Below, one piece after another: positions 46,040 through 58,200 of a DNA stretch of 64,000 nt. The DNA lies in NCBI GenBank assembly GCA_026315105.1, contig CM048745.1, forward strand, positions 743,501,006 through 743,565,005, written 5' to 3'. This stretch comes from Locusta migratoria (lineage: Eukaryota > Arthropoda > Insecta > Orthoptera > Acrididae). Each line of letters starts with the position of its first letter. Position 1 is the first letter of the stretch. The translations under genes were made by a program, and so were the position numbers. Below the pieces are notes generated by a model that worked only from the letters and a program-made list of their open reading frames with translations, made no database searches and was not told where the DNA came from.

Positions 46040-47395
46040 AGAATTTTTTTTTTACATTTCTTCCTCATCACAGCTGTGCAGATTTGGCATGTAGAACATC
46101 TACTTTCCCTGAAGACTGACTGCAAAGGTTCTTTTTCTTTAGGAAGGTTGTCCTTATCAGATACCACATGTGCCTGCTGCACCAGAGTACGCAGGTCACC
46201 TGTGGTTTGTGCAGGGTGGTGACAGGATTCTTAAAACACCTAAATTCCATCCACAAGAACATTCAATTTATCATGGAGGTCGAAAAAGACAGATGTCTGC
46301 AGTTTCTGGATGTCCTTGTCACTCAAAGAACTGATGGGTCGCTCTGTTCACCGGAAGCCCACGTACATACAGATTTATATTTGCAAGCGACAAGATGCCA
46401 CCACTCTGCACAAACCACAGGTGACCTGTGTACTCTGGTGCAGCAGGCACATGTGGTATCTGATAAGGACAACCTTCCTAAAGAAATAGAACATTTGCAG
46501 TCAGTCTTCGGGGAAAATAGATATTCTACATGTCAAATCCGCACGCTCTGATGAGGAATAAATTGTAAACAACAACAAAAAGAAGAAGATAAGGAAGTAA
46601 TCAGGTCCCGGGAATTCCTTCCATATGTGGGCAACCACTCTTCTAAAATAGAAAGAATTCTACAGAAGCATTGTGTAAGAGTGATATTCTGATCACCTCC
46701 GAAGTTCTGGCTTTGCTTGGCTCCGTGAAGGATGATTGGGTTTGAGGAAGGCAGGAATTTACAAGATCCCTTGTCAGTGTGGCCAATCATACTACTTGCA
46801 CAGTATGGGAAAGGTGCATGGAGCTTGAGCACCATACATGTCTACTGCAGCCCAACAAACCAGCCACAGCGGGATGCTTTATTTCCACGGGACACTTCAT
46901 GGGTTATTCTGCAACAAAATTTTTGGCAACAACCTGATCCTTTTGGGATTTGATTATTAAGGAGTCCATTGAAATAAAGTTGACAGAAGGCTTGATTAAT
47001 CAGGATGGCGGCTTTCAGGTTGATAAACCATGGGACCCTGTAATTTCTTTAATTGCTTCAGAGACATAGGCCTATATCTAGTGTGACTTCTGACGAAGAC
47101 TGATTCTTTTGACCATCAAGCTTTAGATGCACGCGGCACACTCTGACAAATGGCATGAATGTAAGTACACCATTATGCAGTCCCGCTTCTGCTGCAGGGC
47201 ACACCAAATTCAATAGGGGGTGCACCAGTATCCACCCTCATTGTGCAGGTGCTGCCGTGCCAATCTTCGGTATATATAGAATAATGCACACCAGTAATCT
47301 TCAGTCTCGTACCCACCTGAAGATTGTTTGTCACCTGAAATATTGTAGCAAGACATCAACTTGATCCGGTTGCAAGCACGAAATACAATGGACCT
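46040..47395 (+). mobile_element. Penelope-like element, truncated, with an inverted 5' segment
   Basis: The plus-strand body at 46200-47395 encodes the reverse transcriptase C-terminus and a GIY-YIG nuclease, followed by a 3' tail (agcaagacatcaacttgatc, then ggttgcaagcacgaaatac). The left 46045-46220 is an inverted copy of 46405-46560, so the element begins with a head-to-head duplication. Such partial inverted or tandem arrangements are known in Penelope-like elements. Confidence 0.75.
46200..47080 (+). pseudogene. Penelope-type RT C-terminus and GIY-YIG domain, frameshifted
   Basis: 46220-46551: FLKHLNSIHKNIQFIMEVEK, RCLQFLDVLVTQRTDGSL, HTDLYLQATRCHH, HLQSVFGENRYSTCQIR, the RT thumb region of Penelope-like elements. 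Further blocks: FLPYVGNHSSKIERIL (46617), KAGIYKIPCQCGQSYY (about 46750-46796, the nuclease start), and KESIEIKLTEGLINQDGGFQ with PWDPVISL (about 46960-47050). Each block is in a different frame, so the copy is inactive. The palm with the catalytic Asp pair is missing. Confidence 0.75.
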
Positions 47396-47800
47396 ATCAT
47401 CTATATTGTCTATACAAATAAGCTGTTCTGCAATTTTAGCTTTCCATTACTGTTTACTGCAAGAATTTCTGACATATCTATCAAGATAAAAGCACAGAGT
47501 GCCCTTTGTAAACTTTTACAATGATCCCTGTGAGTTTTGGTTAAGCCTGTAGGCCTACTTTTAAAACTTAAACAGACTCTACCTGAGAATGTCCAACCTC
47601 AGGGTGAAAACTCTTGATTTTCTGCACGTATGCAAATACAATTAGGCCTACAAAATGCATGTGGTAATGTGACATGACTTCTGCTACTCATGAGGTAGCT
47701 GTGATCGTAAATTTTTTACTGTAGCCACAACATTCATTTAGAAATAAACACTAGGTTTTAAAACTGTTTTTCTACACCTGCTTCCACATTATTATGAAAT
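47396..47800. other. No gene recognised
   Basis: AT-rich spacer between the Penelope-like tail and a hairpin element. Confidence 0.4.
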
Positions 47801-48133
47801 GGTAAAATTTTATCTATCATTGTGGCAGACTCACTTGATTATGTTGGCAACATTAACAATATGGTAGGAAATCTTTGCCAAAATGTTAATATTCTTAGAA
47901 TCCCACATAGAATTTCTTGATTAGTGTTTTGTTCAGATCATGAAGTAAATAAATGTTGTTCCTGCTCTATGGTTGACAGGTTCTAGTATGTAACTTTGTC
48001 CACTCATTAAAAGTAATTGCTCTCATGAAATGAAGATTTCAGGATCAAACATTTGCATTGTCACATGATTGGTCAATGCCAACATCACACGAGTACCAAC
48101 TTTATCATGCATGGATGGTAAGCAAAATTTAAC
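47801..48133 (+). mobile_element. Hairpin (long-TIR) element, short copy
   Basis: Starts ggtaaaattttatctatcat and ends ggtaagcaaaatttaac, matching the two ends of 49166-49887. Flanks attatgaaat (47791-47800) and attgtgaaat (48134-48143) form a 10-bp duplication with one mismatch. No coding potential. Confidence 0.7.
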
Positions 48134-48259
48134 ATTGTGAAATGTGTGACAGAGGTTATGTCTCATTTTAGTAGTACTACAGCCTCGTAGCATTCCAATA
48201 AAATTAGGAAAAAAGTGTAACCTAATGAGCAGCAGTTGGAGATGGCAGTGGTGTGTGCG

Positions 48260-48370
48260 TGTTTAAAGTGCATTTTGAGTCCGCAAATAGTGCTTGATGT
48301 GTAGACGTTGGCAATGGTGCAATAAATGATGGGAGGTGAAGGCAGCCAATGAGGAGTCACATTCGATCGG
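48260..48370 (+). repeat. Solo end of the TIR element A/B family
   Basis: Reads aaagtgcattttgagtccgc, then tgtagacgttggcaatggtg, gatgggaggtgaaggcagcc and aatgagga, the first ~100 bp of the A/B family. The other end was not found nearby. Confidence 0.75.
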
Positions 48371-48549
48371 CCAACAAGAATGTGGTTTGATATCTAGTAA
48401 ATTTGGTGACAGTTTTAAAATTTGTGCAACATTTTTGGCAATGTAATTGGTTCTTCATTTTTCTACCAGCTTTTACAATAAATACGGAAGGTGCAATTGT
48501 GATGGAGTGATATACTGAACAACTGACCATTGACATGTAGTAGGCCTAT

Positions 48550-48810
48550 TTACGAGGGTAACTAATTTATTCAATGAACAAGGGTACATCCACGACCTAT
48601 CGGCCATGGAGCAGGAAAAGCATTAATTATTTATTTAATGGTGAACAGGAAAGGTGCATGCTCTTTCAAAACCGATTGACAGAGAAAAAGCGGAATAATC
48701 TTCTGTGTCCACTACTAATAAACAATGCCGTTCCTTCTCTATTGAAGACAGGTGCTTGATGTACACTTGTCCATTTTGCAAAGGTGACTTGACAGCTGTA
48801 AGGTAACTCA
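48550..48810. repeat. Hairpin element family, middle copy
   Basis: Left arm about 48560-48630 (gaacaagggtacatcc, then ccatggagcaggaaaagcat) is complementary to the right arm about 48722-48790 (atgccgttccttctctattg, then gcttgatgtacacttgtcc). Outer ends are eroded and not fixed. Confidence 0.6.
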
Positions 48811-48928
48811 GGAACTGAATGTTTAACTGTATTCTGTTTTTTTAACCTCGTACAATTTCAATCTTAAAGCAGTTGATGTACAAGGAAAAATAAAACAGCT
48901 GGCAGTTTAAAGATAAACGTCTGTGGTT

Positions 48929-48930
<2 letters not shown>

Positions 48931-48976
<46 letters not shown>

Positions 48977-48999
48977 GAAAGAGAGGGGGGGGGGGGGGG
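48931..48999. repeat. (GT)n microsatellite followed by GA and a G-run
   Basis: GT run 48931-48971, short GAAAGAGAAAGAGA bridge, then a G-run to 48999. Confidence 0.97.
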
Positions 49000-49165
49000 A
49001 ATAAATGCTATCAATCTGCAAAGGAAACCATATAAATTGTTCATGGGAACCATCGTTGATTATTGTTCAATTTTGTGGAACCCATACAAAACAAAAGATA
49101 ACACAAATGTTAGAGACACTGTACAAGCCCTAATTGTTGTTATAAAGGGTGGGGAAGGAAATTGG

Positions 49166-49887
49166 GGCTAAATTTTATTTACAATGTTGCTAGTGCAATG
49201 GATGAGAATAGTTGGAAATGAGGCGTCCAATGACGGAGAAGGTGCAGGCAGCAAATGGAATTCAACTGTTTTTAGTTGTTAAGTGAAAAAGTAAGAAGAA
49301 GAAACCAATAAAAGAATGTTCATGTGATCTCTTTCTCACATACATCAAGATGGATTGCAACTAGTTTTATGCAGGCACGACAACAGTGTAGTGAGCTAAT
49401 GGTGACAATGAACTGTTACGTTTACAACTTAATTTACTGACTGGAGAAAGTATGTATGAGAACCAGTGAACCATAGAGGAGGAATAGCACAAATTATTTA
49501 CTTCACAGTCAACACAAGGATAATGCTCCTCATTCTATGATACATAAGAGGGAATTAATACTTTTTGTTGATATTGAATTAAATGATAAATGCTGTTCCT
49601 GCTCCATGGTTGACAGGTTCTCAAATGTACCCTAGTCTGGTCACTAAATTGTTTTTTGTAATGGAACATTTTGTTGTCAACGTTATCTCTCATGCTGTGT
49701 TGTGGCAAAACGTTAAATATCAAACAATAAAATGTGTTCATTTTTTCTGCGTAAGAAACAAGTAATTCACATTGGATACCACATACTATCACACGATTGG
49801 TTAATGACTTTGTCACACATCTCCCAACATTTTCATGTTGCCAACATCAATAAACTATGCCACCAACATTGTAAGTAAAATTTAACC
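49166..49887. mobile_element. Hairpin (long-TIR) non-autonomous DNA element, 9-bp target duplication
   Basis: 722 bp, start ggctaaattttatttacaat, end the complement of ggttaaattttacttacaat. Flanked by perfect 9-bp copies of ggaaattgg (49157-49165, 49888-49896). Complementarity continues along much of each half, for example 49433-49500 against 49583-49650 (actgactgg/ccagtc..., ccatagaggaggaatagc against gctgttcctgctccatgg), so the whole element could fold into one long hairpin. No protein. The superfamily is open; 9-bp duplications with GG ends occur among others in Merlin-type elements. Confidence 0.8.
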
Positions 49888-49896
49888 GGAAATTGG

Positions 49897-51520
49897 CTGT
49901 AACCTTTCAAAGGGACACCCCTGGTCTTTGCTGGATAAATTTAGGGAAAACACAGCAAACACAAACCTCAGTGGTTGTAGGGTGCTCTGATTGGCACCCT
50001 TCCAAGCCACAATTCAGTGAGCATAATTTTATGGCAACATTCTACCCATCTGTTTTGAATCATGAGTTCATCAACATGGTGACACTGGCATATGTACTTG
50101 TAGCCAATATGGTGACCAAAACAATCAAGAAAAACACTGACTAATGCACATATGAACACGAAAAAATTAATGTATAACCAATAAAATGACACTAATGGGA
50201 CAAAAGTGGGAATGTGGGGTTTTTTGGGCAGGGACAGTCTAAGCGGGAAACAGACAACAAAAAATGCAACCAAAAACACACAAAAAACTATACATGGAAT
50301 CGAAAAGTTCAGGTGATCTACACATCAAATGAAAACAGTATTACAAATCAACACCCTTGTACAAAACCAATAACAGAAAAATAATATTGACTACTTCAAT
50401 TAACATATACTACACCTAAAGGGAGCAAAACAATACCAATTAACCCCCACCCCAATCCCAACAACATTAAAATGATATCAAATTCTTAAATTGACCTATA
50501 ATACACATCAAATGAAAATGGCAATACCAATAAAACTCCTCCCACACCAAGCAACAAACACCAAGTAAATAGTATCGAACACTTCAGTCATTTCATATGT
50601 TCCGTTTTAACAATCTTTATCAGCACAACTACTTTTGATTTTGACGTCCCTCGGTTTCACTAACTGACAACCAAAGTGTTTTCTCCCAACCTAACCTAGA
50701 CCTCTGGCTAAGCCACAGATGAGTCTGTCACCACAACCAGTTTCTCATTTTTCACATTCTTTGTCTTTGCCAAAAGAAAAAAAATCACACCACTTCCCCT
50801 ACATGTTGCCCAGTGTGTTGCCAACCCACACACACTACGGAAATGCCACTGAAAACACTAACAAAATAAATGAATCAACCACACACACCTATGCACATAC
50901 CCCCCCCCCTCCACACCCATCCACTTTCATTAGCTTCATTGATTGCCGACAACTTGTGCACCGAACACAATAAGCTATTAACATCAAACAACTGAAGAAA
51001 TTTTGTAGTGGCCAACATAGTCTCTCTCCAGCAGGTCATGCAGTGAGAAAGAATTAAACTTATTTGTCCTATCCAGCCTAACAAAACAACAAAACACATG
51101 ACATTATAGTAAGACAAACTGAAATGGAAACATCACACTACTAAAATGCGCAGTAACCCACACATGGCAAAGAACAACTTTAAGAGAAGCAAGCACATCA
51201 CACTAATATGAAGAATTTTACGTACCATATGGACACTGCAACCAAATATGACTGCAAATCATTTAGCCCTTTCATTCCTGGTGTTATTCCTCGGCAATAA
51301 CATATTAAAAGCGAATTTACATCATATTTTGTGTATCACTGCTTAGTTGCATTGATGTAGATGAACACTTTACTTCTAGTATGACATTTTGCATTTTGCC
51401 ACTTGCTACAATGTGTAGCCACATTGAGGCATTAATCTATCCGTCTTGGAGGTTGTGTTACGTTGCCACCTTTACGTGGCTGTGAGTGTGAGCATGATCA
51501 TGCTTCATGTTATTTTATTT
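49897..51520. other. No gene; diverged short tandem similarity at 50310-50600
   Basis: The words acacatcaaatgaaaa recur about 190 bp apart (50321 and 50506), each followed by A/C-rich text and actactt/acacttcaatt-type endings, suggesting an old tandem duplication or satellite scrap. C-run at 50901-50909. The remainder is AT-rich with no supported frame. Confidence 0.4.
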
Positions 51521-53880
51521 CAGCAGTGAATTGTCTTGTATTTGGTGCAGTGGTGAAGATTATGCTAGCATTATTCATCTGACACTTAACTATCAACAAA
51601 ATAACATCTGCCTTACCTCTCAGAACCATGAACGCTACAATGCCAAGTTTACTGTGCGAGAGCTCCAACACGCACTCTCGTCTTCGCAGTCCTCCACTCC
51701 ATGACCAGATGCCGTTCACGTAGCGATGTTGCAACACCTTTCACTTACGGGCTTGCACTTCCTACTGGCTGCCTACAACCGTATATGAATAGAAGGCACC
51801 TTTCCGGGATGCTGGCGTGAAGCCATAGTCATTCCCATACCAAAGCCTGGGAAGAACAAATTTTTCCCTTCCAGCTACCGCTTGATTCATGGGTGCCTGG
51901 TATGGTGGCTTGAAACGTGACATCTCCTTACTAATTTCCAATGTGTGTTTCGCAAGCACCAGACAGTAGCTGTGTTCTTTGATCTGGAAAAGGCATACGA
52001 CACCTGCTGGAGGATGGGCATCCTCTGCACTCTGCATACATGGGGTTTTTGGGGTTGTCTGCAAATTTTTATCTGGGAATTTTTAACAGACCGTGTGTTT
52101 AAACTGCGTGTTGGTTCGGTTTTATCGAGCACTTTTATTCAGGAGAACGGGGTCCCCAGGGTTCAGTCCTCAGCATCGTTTTATTTCCAGTGGCAATCAA
52201 TTCTGTAGCCGATCATCTACCACTGGGAGTGTTGGCATCCCTCTTTGTCGACGACTTCGCGATCTACAGCAGCTCTGAGCATACGGGTCTCCTGGAGTGG
52301 CGCCTTCAGCGGTGCCTAGACACTTTCCACACATGGGGTATGGACACTGGCTTTCGATTCTCGGCTGACAAGCAGTCTGCATGAACTCCTGGCAGCGGAA
52401 GAAGTTCCTTCCCATTGTCCCTTCACCTGGGCCTCATAGTACTTCCATATGTGGAGACCATGACATTCTTTGGACTTGTTTTCAACAGGAAGCTATGTTG
52501 GTCTCCCCACATATCTCGTTAGACAGCTTGCTGTACCCGCTCTCTGTGTGCTATGGGTGTTAAGTGGCACCTCGTGGGGAGCTGATCGGACTATGGAAGC
52601 ATCGTTTACTCTTCGGCTCGACCGTCCATACTGCACCGCCTTAACACAATCCACCACCAATGGGAACGTTTTAAGCTACCCCGTTGAGAGTCTCTATGCC
52701 AAGGCTGCCGAACTACCTCTTTCTTATCGTCAGGAACTCCTGCTTAACTGTTATGCTAGCCGTTTGTCATCCATGTGAGGACACCCAACGTACGCAGTTT
52801 TCTTTAATGACTTACTTGAAGTCTCTTCGCCATGTGCCCGTCTGCTCTGCTACCACCGGGAGTACGCTTGCGTTCGTTGCTCGGCCAGCTCGGCGTTACA
52901 AAGCCTGCTATCTTCTCGACTGGAGAGAGCACCTCTCCACCGTGGCGAAGCCCCGAAGTCTGTGTTAACTTTGACCTTCATTCTCTTTCAAAGGACTCCA
53001 CACCTAGTTTTGTTTACCAGAGAGAATTTCTCGAACTTCGGTTCAAATTTGATGACAATTTGTTCATCTACACTAATGGCTCAGACAGACCAGGGTGTTG
53101 GGTGTGCCTTTGTGCTTGGCAATGCCTCATTTAAATATTGTCTCCCTGAGTGGAGTTACAATTTTACAGCTGAGCTGTATGCATTATATCAAGCCACCCA
53201 ATACATCCGCCGAAATTCGCTCAATAAGAGTGTCATTTGCTCGGACTCTCTGAGTGCTCTTTTGAGCCTCCACATGCTATATCCTGTTCATCCCCTGGTA
53301 CAAAGCATCCACAATTGTCTTACCTCTCTTTCAGCGAGCGGAACTACTGTGATGTTTCTGTGTGTCCCTGGCCACGTGGGAATGTTGGGGAATGAGTCTG
53401 CGGATACGGTTGCCAAGGAGGCAGTTCTTCGGCTGTCTACCTTTTCTACTACCTCTGATGACCTTTGTGATTGCGTCTCCCTGCATATCATCTCTCGTTG
53501 CTTTTTACATTGGTCATCCCTGTCAGGGAACAAATTGCAAGCCATTAAACCTGTGCGTGATCCTTGGTCAATGTCATCTCGACCCTCTCACCAAGAGGAG
53601 ATTGTTCTGGCATGGCTTCGTATTGGCCACTGCTGTTATAGCCACCAGTATTTCCTTCATGGTGATCCTGCTCCCTTATGTGAGCACTGTGATGAACCTT
53701 TTACTGTGTACCACCTTTTAGTGCAATGTCCATTTTTAATCGTCTACGTCATGATCTATGTTTACCATTTGAAATGTCTGTTATTTTAGCTGATGATCCG
53801 CATTCTGCTGACCGAGTTTTACTTTTTATACCTCGTGCATATATGGCAACAGCCACTTCATTAATAAAATACCTTGATAC
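51521..53880 (+). pseudogene. I-like LINE (family 2, copy 3), RT and RNase H relic
   Basis: Plus-strand relic with NAKFTVRELQHALSSSQSSTP, then EAIVIPIPKPGKN, TVAVFFDLEKAYDTCWR (51963), FIQENGVP, the catalytic SLFVDDFAIYSSS (52240), RFSADKQSA, MTFFGLVFNRKLCWSPHIS, and RNase H with FTAELYALYQATQYIRR, ICSDSLSALLSLHM, VPGHVGMLGNESADTVAKEA (53370). The tail has CEHCDEPFTVYHLLVQC (53682). There are many stops, frameshifts and a deletion after SSYR (about 51880). The endonuclease is missing. Confidence 0.85.
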
Positions 53881-54239
53881 AAATGTCTATGTTGTGCATT
53901 AAATACATGACATGAAAAAAAAGAATAGTTCAACCAAAAATTTTAAAACACATATTTTGTGCACTGTATTAATACAGAAAACACAGAATTTTAATTTTTT
54001 GAAAGCTGAATTCATAATGTTGGAATGAAAAGGTTAACTTCCACTGCATGCCCACAAACACACCAACTATAAACTCAGACAACTAAAAATTATCATGCAA
54101 CAATGACCTTACAAAATGTTGACATCACATGTCAAAGCCAACGGGTGAAATCACATTCAACAAGTTACCTGTTCAGTGTGCTAACCACTGCATCACGTTG
54201 AATGGTACTAAATAAGAATAAATTGGATATTAAATTATT

Positions 54240-54413
54240 ACAAAGACTTACAGTAAGTGATGAATCTAAGAGTAGGCAAAATAACAACAATGGAAGGTCC
54301 AATAAGGAATGTTAGTAATAGTATGTAGATGGGGAACAACTCACCGTAAAGATGAACGTTGAGATACTGACGGACACAAATAAAAGACAAAAAAAAAAAA
54401 AAAAAAAAAAAAA

Positions 54414-54464
<51 letters not shown>

Positions 54465-54480
54465 TCTAAATTTTCAGCTG
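54240..54480 (-). repeat. Penelope-like 3' tail, with (CA)n and poly-A
   Basis: On the minus strand: ctgaggaaggccgcagctga, tttagaattgtgtgtg, (GT)n, a T-run, then gtcagtatctcaacgttcat and tttacggtgagttgttcccc. The same order, with the repeat tracts contracted, is at 10918-11010 behind the GIY-YIG fragment. The plus-strand poly-A is 54389-54413 and (CA)n 54414-54462. Confidence 0.65.
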
Positions 54481-54501
54481 CGGCCTTCCTCAGATAGGGA
54501 A

Positions 54502-54588
54502 CACAATCACTCAGCCACACTCATCCATACTGTGTTGGGCAACCTTAAATGGCTGACATGTGTGGATGAGTGTGCCGGAGTGATTGTG
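54502..54588. repeat. Inverted repeat (26-bp arms, 35-nt loop)
   Basis: 54502-54527 and 54563-54588 are complementary at 24 of 26 positions (arms end cacaatcactc and gagtgattgtg). The loop contains tgtgttgggcaacc, a word also found at 10862-10874, so it is part of the same element tail. Confidence 0.8.
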
Positions 54589-54738
54589 TGGATGAGTGTT
54601 CTCTTTATTTATGAAAATAATATGCTGCAACTCACTGTAAAGTTAATCACTGAGCCACAGACTGGCAATAAGATAAGAACCATAATCAAATAACTAAAGC
54701 TTTTGTTCAAAGCCACTGCTGGCATGCACTGCACGAAC

Positions 54739-54811
54739 ACACGGTTAAAGTGCAGTTTAGGAGTCTGCGGCTGGTACTTGACATGTAGACATTGGCAATG
54801 GTGCGATTGAT
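54739..54811 (+). repeat. Solo end of the TIR element A/B family, cut by a LINE
   Basis: Reads ggttaaagtgcagtttagga, then gtctgcggctggtacttgac, atgtagacattggcaatggt and gcgattgatgac. Homology with elements A and B stops where the LINE at 54812 begins. Confidence 0.75.
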
Positions 54812-55250
54812 GACGGCTTCTTCTTCTGGGAAGGGAACCTGTTCTCCCCTTCCAACCATGTCACCCCCGAAATCAGACTCTAGCCAGTGGCTGAAGGACC
54901 CTCGGCCAGAAAGCCGTCTGGCTCCTCAGTCTTCCCACACTCCTCAAGCCCCACCGGAGAAACCCCCCTCCTCCGGTAGGCCCAAGGTACGACGGGAAGA
55001 CAAGAAAGAAAAGAAGGATAAGACAGTAAAGCGCAAGGAAACGCTGGTGGCCTCTGTGCCCACAGCCCTTGCACGTGACGCACCTGATGATGATGTCATC
55101 CTTCTTGCGACGCCTGAAGATTTGGCTTTCGCCGATCTCGGGGATGCCATGGACACGGAGGATCAGTCTTCACAGCCAAAAACGATTGCTCCTGCCATCC
55201 CTCTTCCATCTTTATCGTCTTCATGCACCGTCAATCGGGAGACAGTCTGA
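54812..55250 (+). pseudogene. LINE ORF1 C-terminal piece
   Basis: Ser/Pro-rich text (SPPKSDSSQWLKDPRPESRL, APPEKPPSSGRPKV) followed by a Lys/Glu-rich stretch RREDKKEKKDKTVKRKE and an acidic tail DAPDDDVILLATPEDLAFAD, ending in VNRETV. The zinc knuckles lie upstream of the truncation and are missing. Confidence 0.65.
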
Positions 55251-58200
55251 GCCTCCAATGGAATTGTGGAGGATTTTTCTGCCATTTGGCTGAATTGTGT
55301 CAGCTGTTGAGCTCCTTTCCAACTTTGTGTTGCTCTCCAGGAAACCTGGTTTCCTGGTGATCGGACCCCCACCCTTCGGGGCTACCGGGGGTACTTCAAT
55401 AACCGTGCGGTGTACAATAAGGTGTCGGGTGGGGTATGTCTATATTAGAGGTCTGCAAATCGCCGGTTTCGCTTGCTCGTACTCGGTTGAGTGTGCAACG
55501 CTCGGTGGTGGTGCGGCGAGTGTGTACGCTCGCAGCGAGCGTGTTGACACTCAAACGAGGCTGCGTGGGGCGGGGCGGGCAGAGGACATGCAGCGTGGCG
55601 CTGCCGCCTTCCTCACAAGGAAACCTACTCAAGTGTCACTCTCCGATTTTTATTAAATTTGCATATTTTATAATACATGAAAAACTGTGGAACATGTAAT
55701 TTTTTTAGCGGCAGAAAAACATATTTAAGGGGTGAAATGGTCCCTCCAAAATTGGGGCTAAAATAGAAAAATGGCATTAACATAGAGATTAGTGAAGCGA
55801 TTTTAATTGCTTTTTGGTATGAAAGTATCTTTTGATAAAAGACAAATTCCATAGATTCAACTTTGATAAAATCAAAATAATTTTTTGAGCTTTCCCCCTA
55901 AGTCTCACTCCCCTCTGCAATGTACCTTGGCCGGTCTCTTATCAAGACACGGAAGAAAGCGAGGATCCTATATATTGCACAAAAGCATGCATACATTCTT
56001 TGTTATGTAGATAAGAAAGACGACAGTGGCACTGGGAGATATATGAATGTTGCAACTGGAAAAATTCCCGGTAAGGACTCACTCGGAAAAGGTAGAGACG
56101 CAGCAACCACGCACAGTGCCAAAATGCTACGGAAATATATATTAACGAGGTGCAACAGAGAGAGAGAGACAGAGAGATATGCACAAAACTAACCTAAAGG
56201 GTGTACATCAATATCGTGTATTTAATATCAATATAAAAGACGGAAAAAGTATTCCAGGACTTGATAGTGATAAGAGGAATGGATATAAAATACAATCACC
56301 TCCTCGTTAAGGCGGCAAGTAACACCTACCACTAAACAGGCACTAACAGTCCGCAAAATGGGAACAAGAAAGAAAGAAAGAACCTGGAAAACACATTTAG
56401 TAAATGATCTTAGCACAGAAACTTTATGTTAATCACGCATAATAACATGTATGGTAAAGTATAAAATGCGAAACTGAATGGTTAGTTCAACTGGATCGAG
56501 AGAACAGCTTTCGAAGCACCCGGGAAAGGAAAAAATTCCAAATTTCTCAGTTAGGATGTATTCTCAAGCATCTAGTTTGCTCCCGACACTCGCCTTGCAT
56601 TCGAGTGGCGCTGCGGTGGGCGACCGAGTGGCGAGCGGGCAGTGTGGACGGTCGTGCCAGTCAAGCGTGCGCCGCTCGAACGAGCGAGGAAAAAGTCGAG
56701 CGCAGCCACACGCCCTGCCGCAAGCTGCAGTACCGACACTTGTCGGACGTCTTAGAACGACGTGTATCACGCGATTCGAGCGAGCAACCGAGCGAGGTGC
56801 AGACCTCTAGTCTATATGTACATACCTCGGTCTACAGTTCCCCAGTGCCACTTCGAACAGCCCTGGAGGCTGTCGCAGTCAGGGTTCGAGCATCACGGGA
56901 CATTACCATCTGTTCCCTTTATCTCCCTCCTGATGTAGATGTGGCACAAGCCGACCTAGCAGCCCTGGTCATTTCTTCTTTTAGGAGATTTTAACGCTCA
57001 TCACCCCATGTGGGGGAGCAACGTGACTACAAAACGTGGTCGAGACTTTGACTGCTTTTTAACCAGCTTGACCTTTGTATTCTTAATACAGGAGATCCTA
57101 CCCATTTTAGTGTGACCCATGACACCTTTTCCGCCATAGACATTTCTGTGTGTAGTCCGGACTTACGTCCACTCCTTAACTGGTGGGTCCATGATGACCT
57201 TCGTGGAAGCGACCACTTTCCCATCTTCCTTTCGCTTCCCTACCACCAACTCCATGCACGTCTACCCCGCTGGCCCTTCCATAGGGCCGACTGGGCAGCA
57301 TACACTTCAGCTGCAACACTGGATACCCCTCTCTCTGCTGATACGACAATGGCAGTAGACCAGATTATTTCGTTGTCATTTCTGCCGCTGAGTCTGCGAT
57401 ACCATCTTCTTCTGCCGTATGTCGGCGAAGACCAGTGCCCTGGTGGTCACCAGATAGCAGCAGCAATTCGCAATTGCCGCAGAGCTTTGCAGCAGTATCG
57501 GCGCCACCTCACCGTTAACCACCTGGTTGCCTTTAAACGTCTACAGGCCCAGACGCGGCTGCTAATTCGGCAGTGCAAGCAGGCATGTTGGGAAGAGTAC
57601 GTGTCCACAATTGGACTCCGTGTCTCTTCTAGCCAGATTTGGACGAAGATTCGCCGTATATCAGGTTACCACCCACTGGCAGGGGTCGCGGGTCTCTCTA
57701 TCCGTGGTACTATCCATATCGACCCGACCATCATTGCCGAGTCTTTTGCAGCACACTTCGGCGTCCACTGCCTACAGCCAAGGTTTTTGTACCTTAAAAG
57801 AGCAGGCTGAGAGAAAGCAGTTGGTATTTCGCACAAACCGCCAGGAGCTGTACAATGTGCCATTTACCGAGTGGGAATTTCAAACTATTCTTGCCAGTTG
57901 CCCCAATACATCTCCAGGACCGGACCGAATCCACTGTCAAATGCTAAAACATCTCTCTGTAAACTCGCAACGCCATCTTTTGGATTTCTTCAATCGTCTC
58001 TGGATCGAGGGAGCATACCCGTCCCAATGGCAGGAGAGTATCGTTATCCCTCTGTTGAAACCAGGTGCAGATCCGTAGAATGTTGACAGTTACCATCCCA
58101 TAAGTCTGACAAACATTCTTTGTAAGCTTTTTGAACGTTTGGTGAGCCGGCGACTTCTGTGGGTTTTTGAGTATCGGGGTCCGCTCGCCCCACAACAAGG

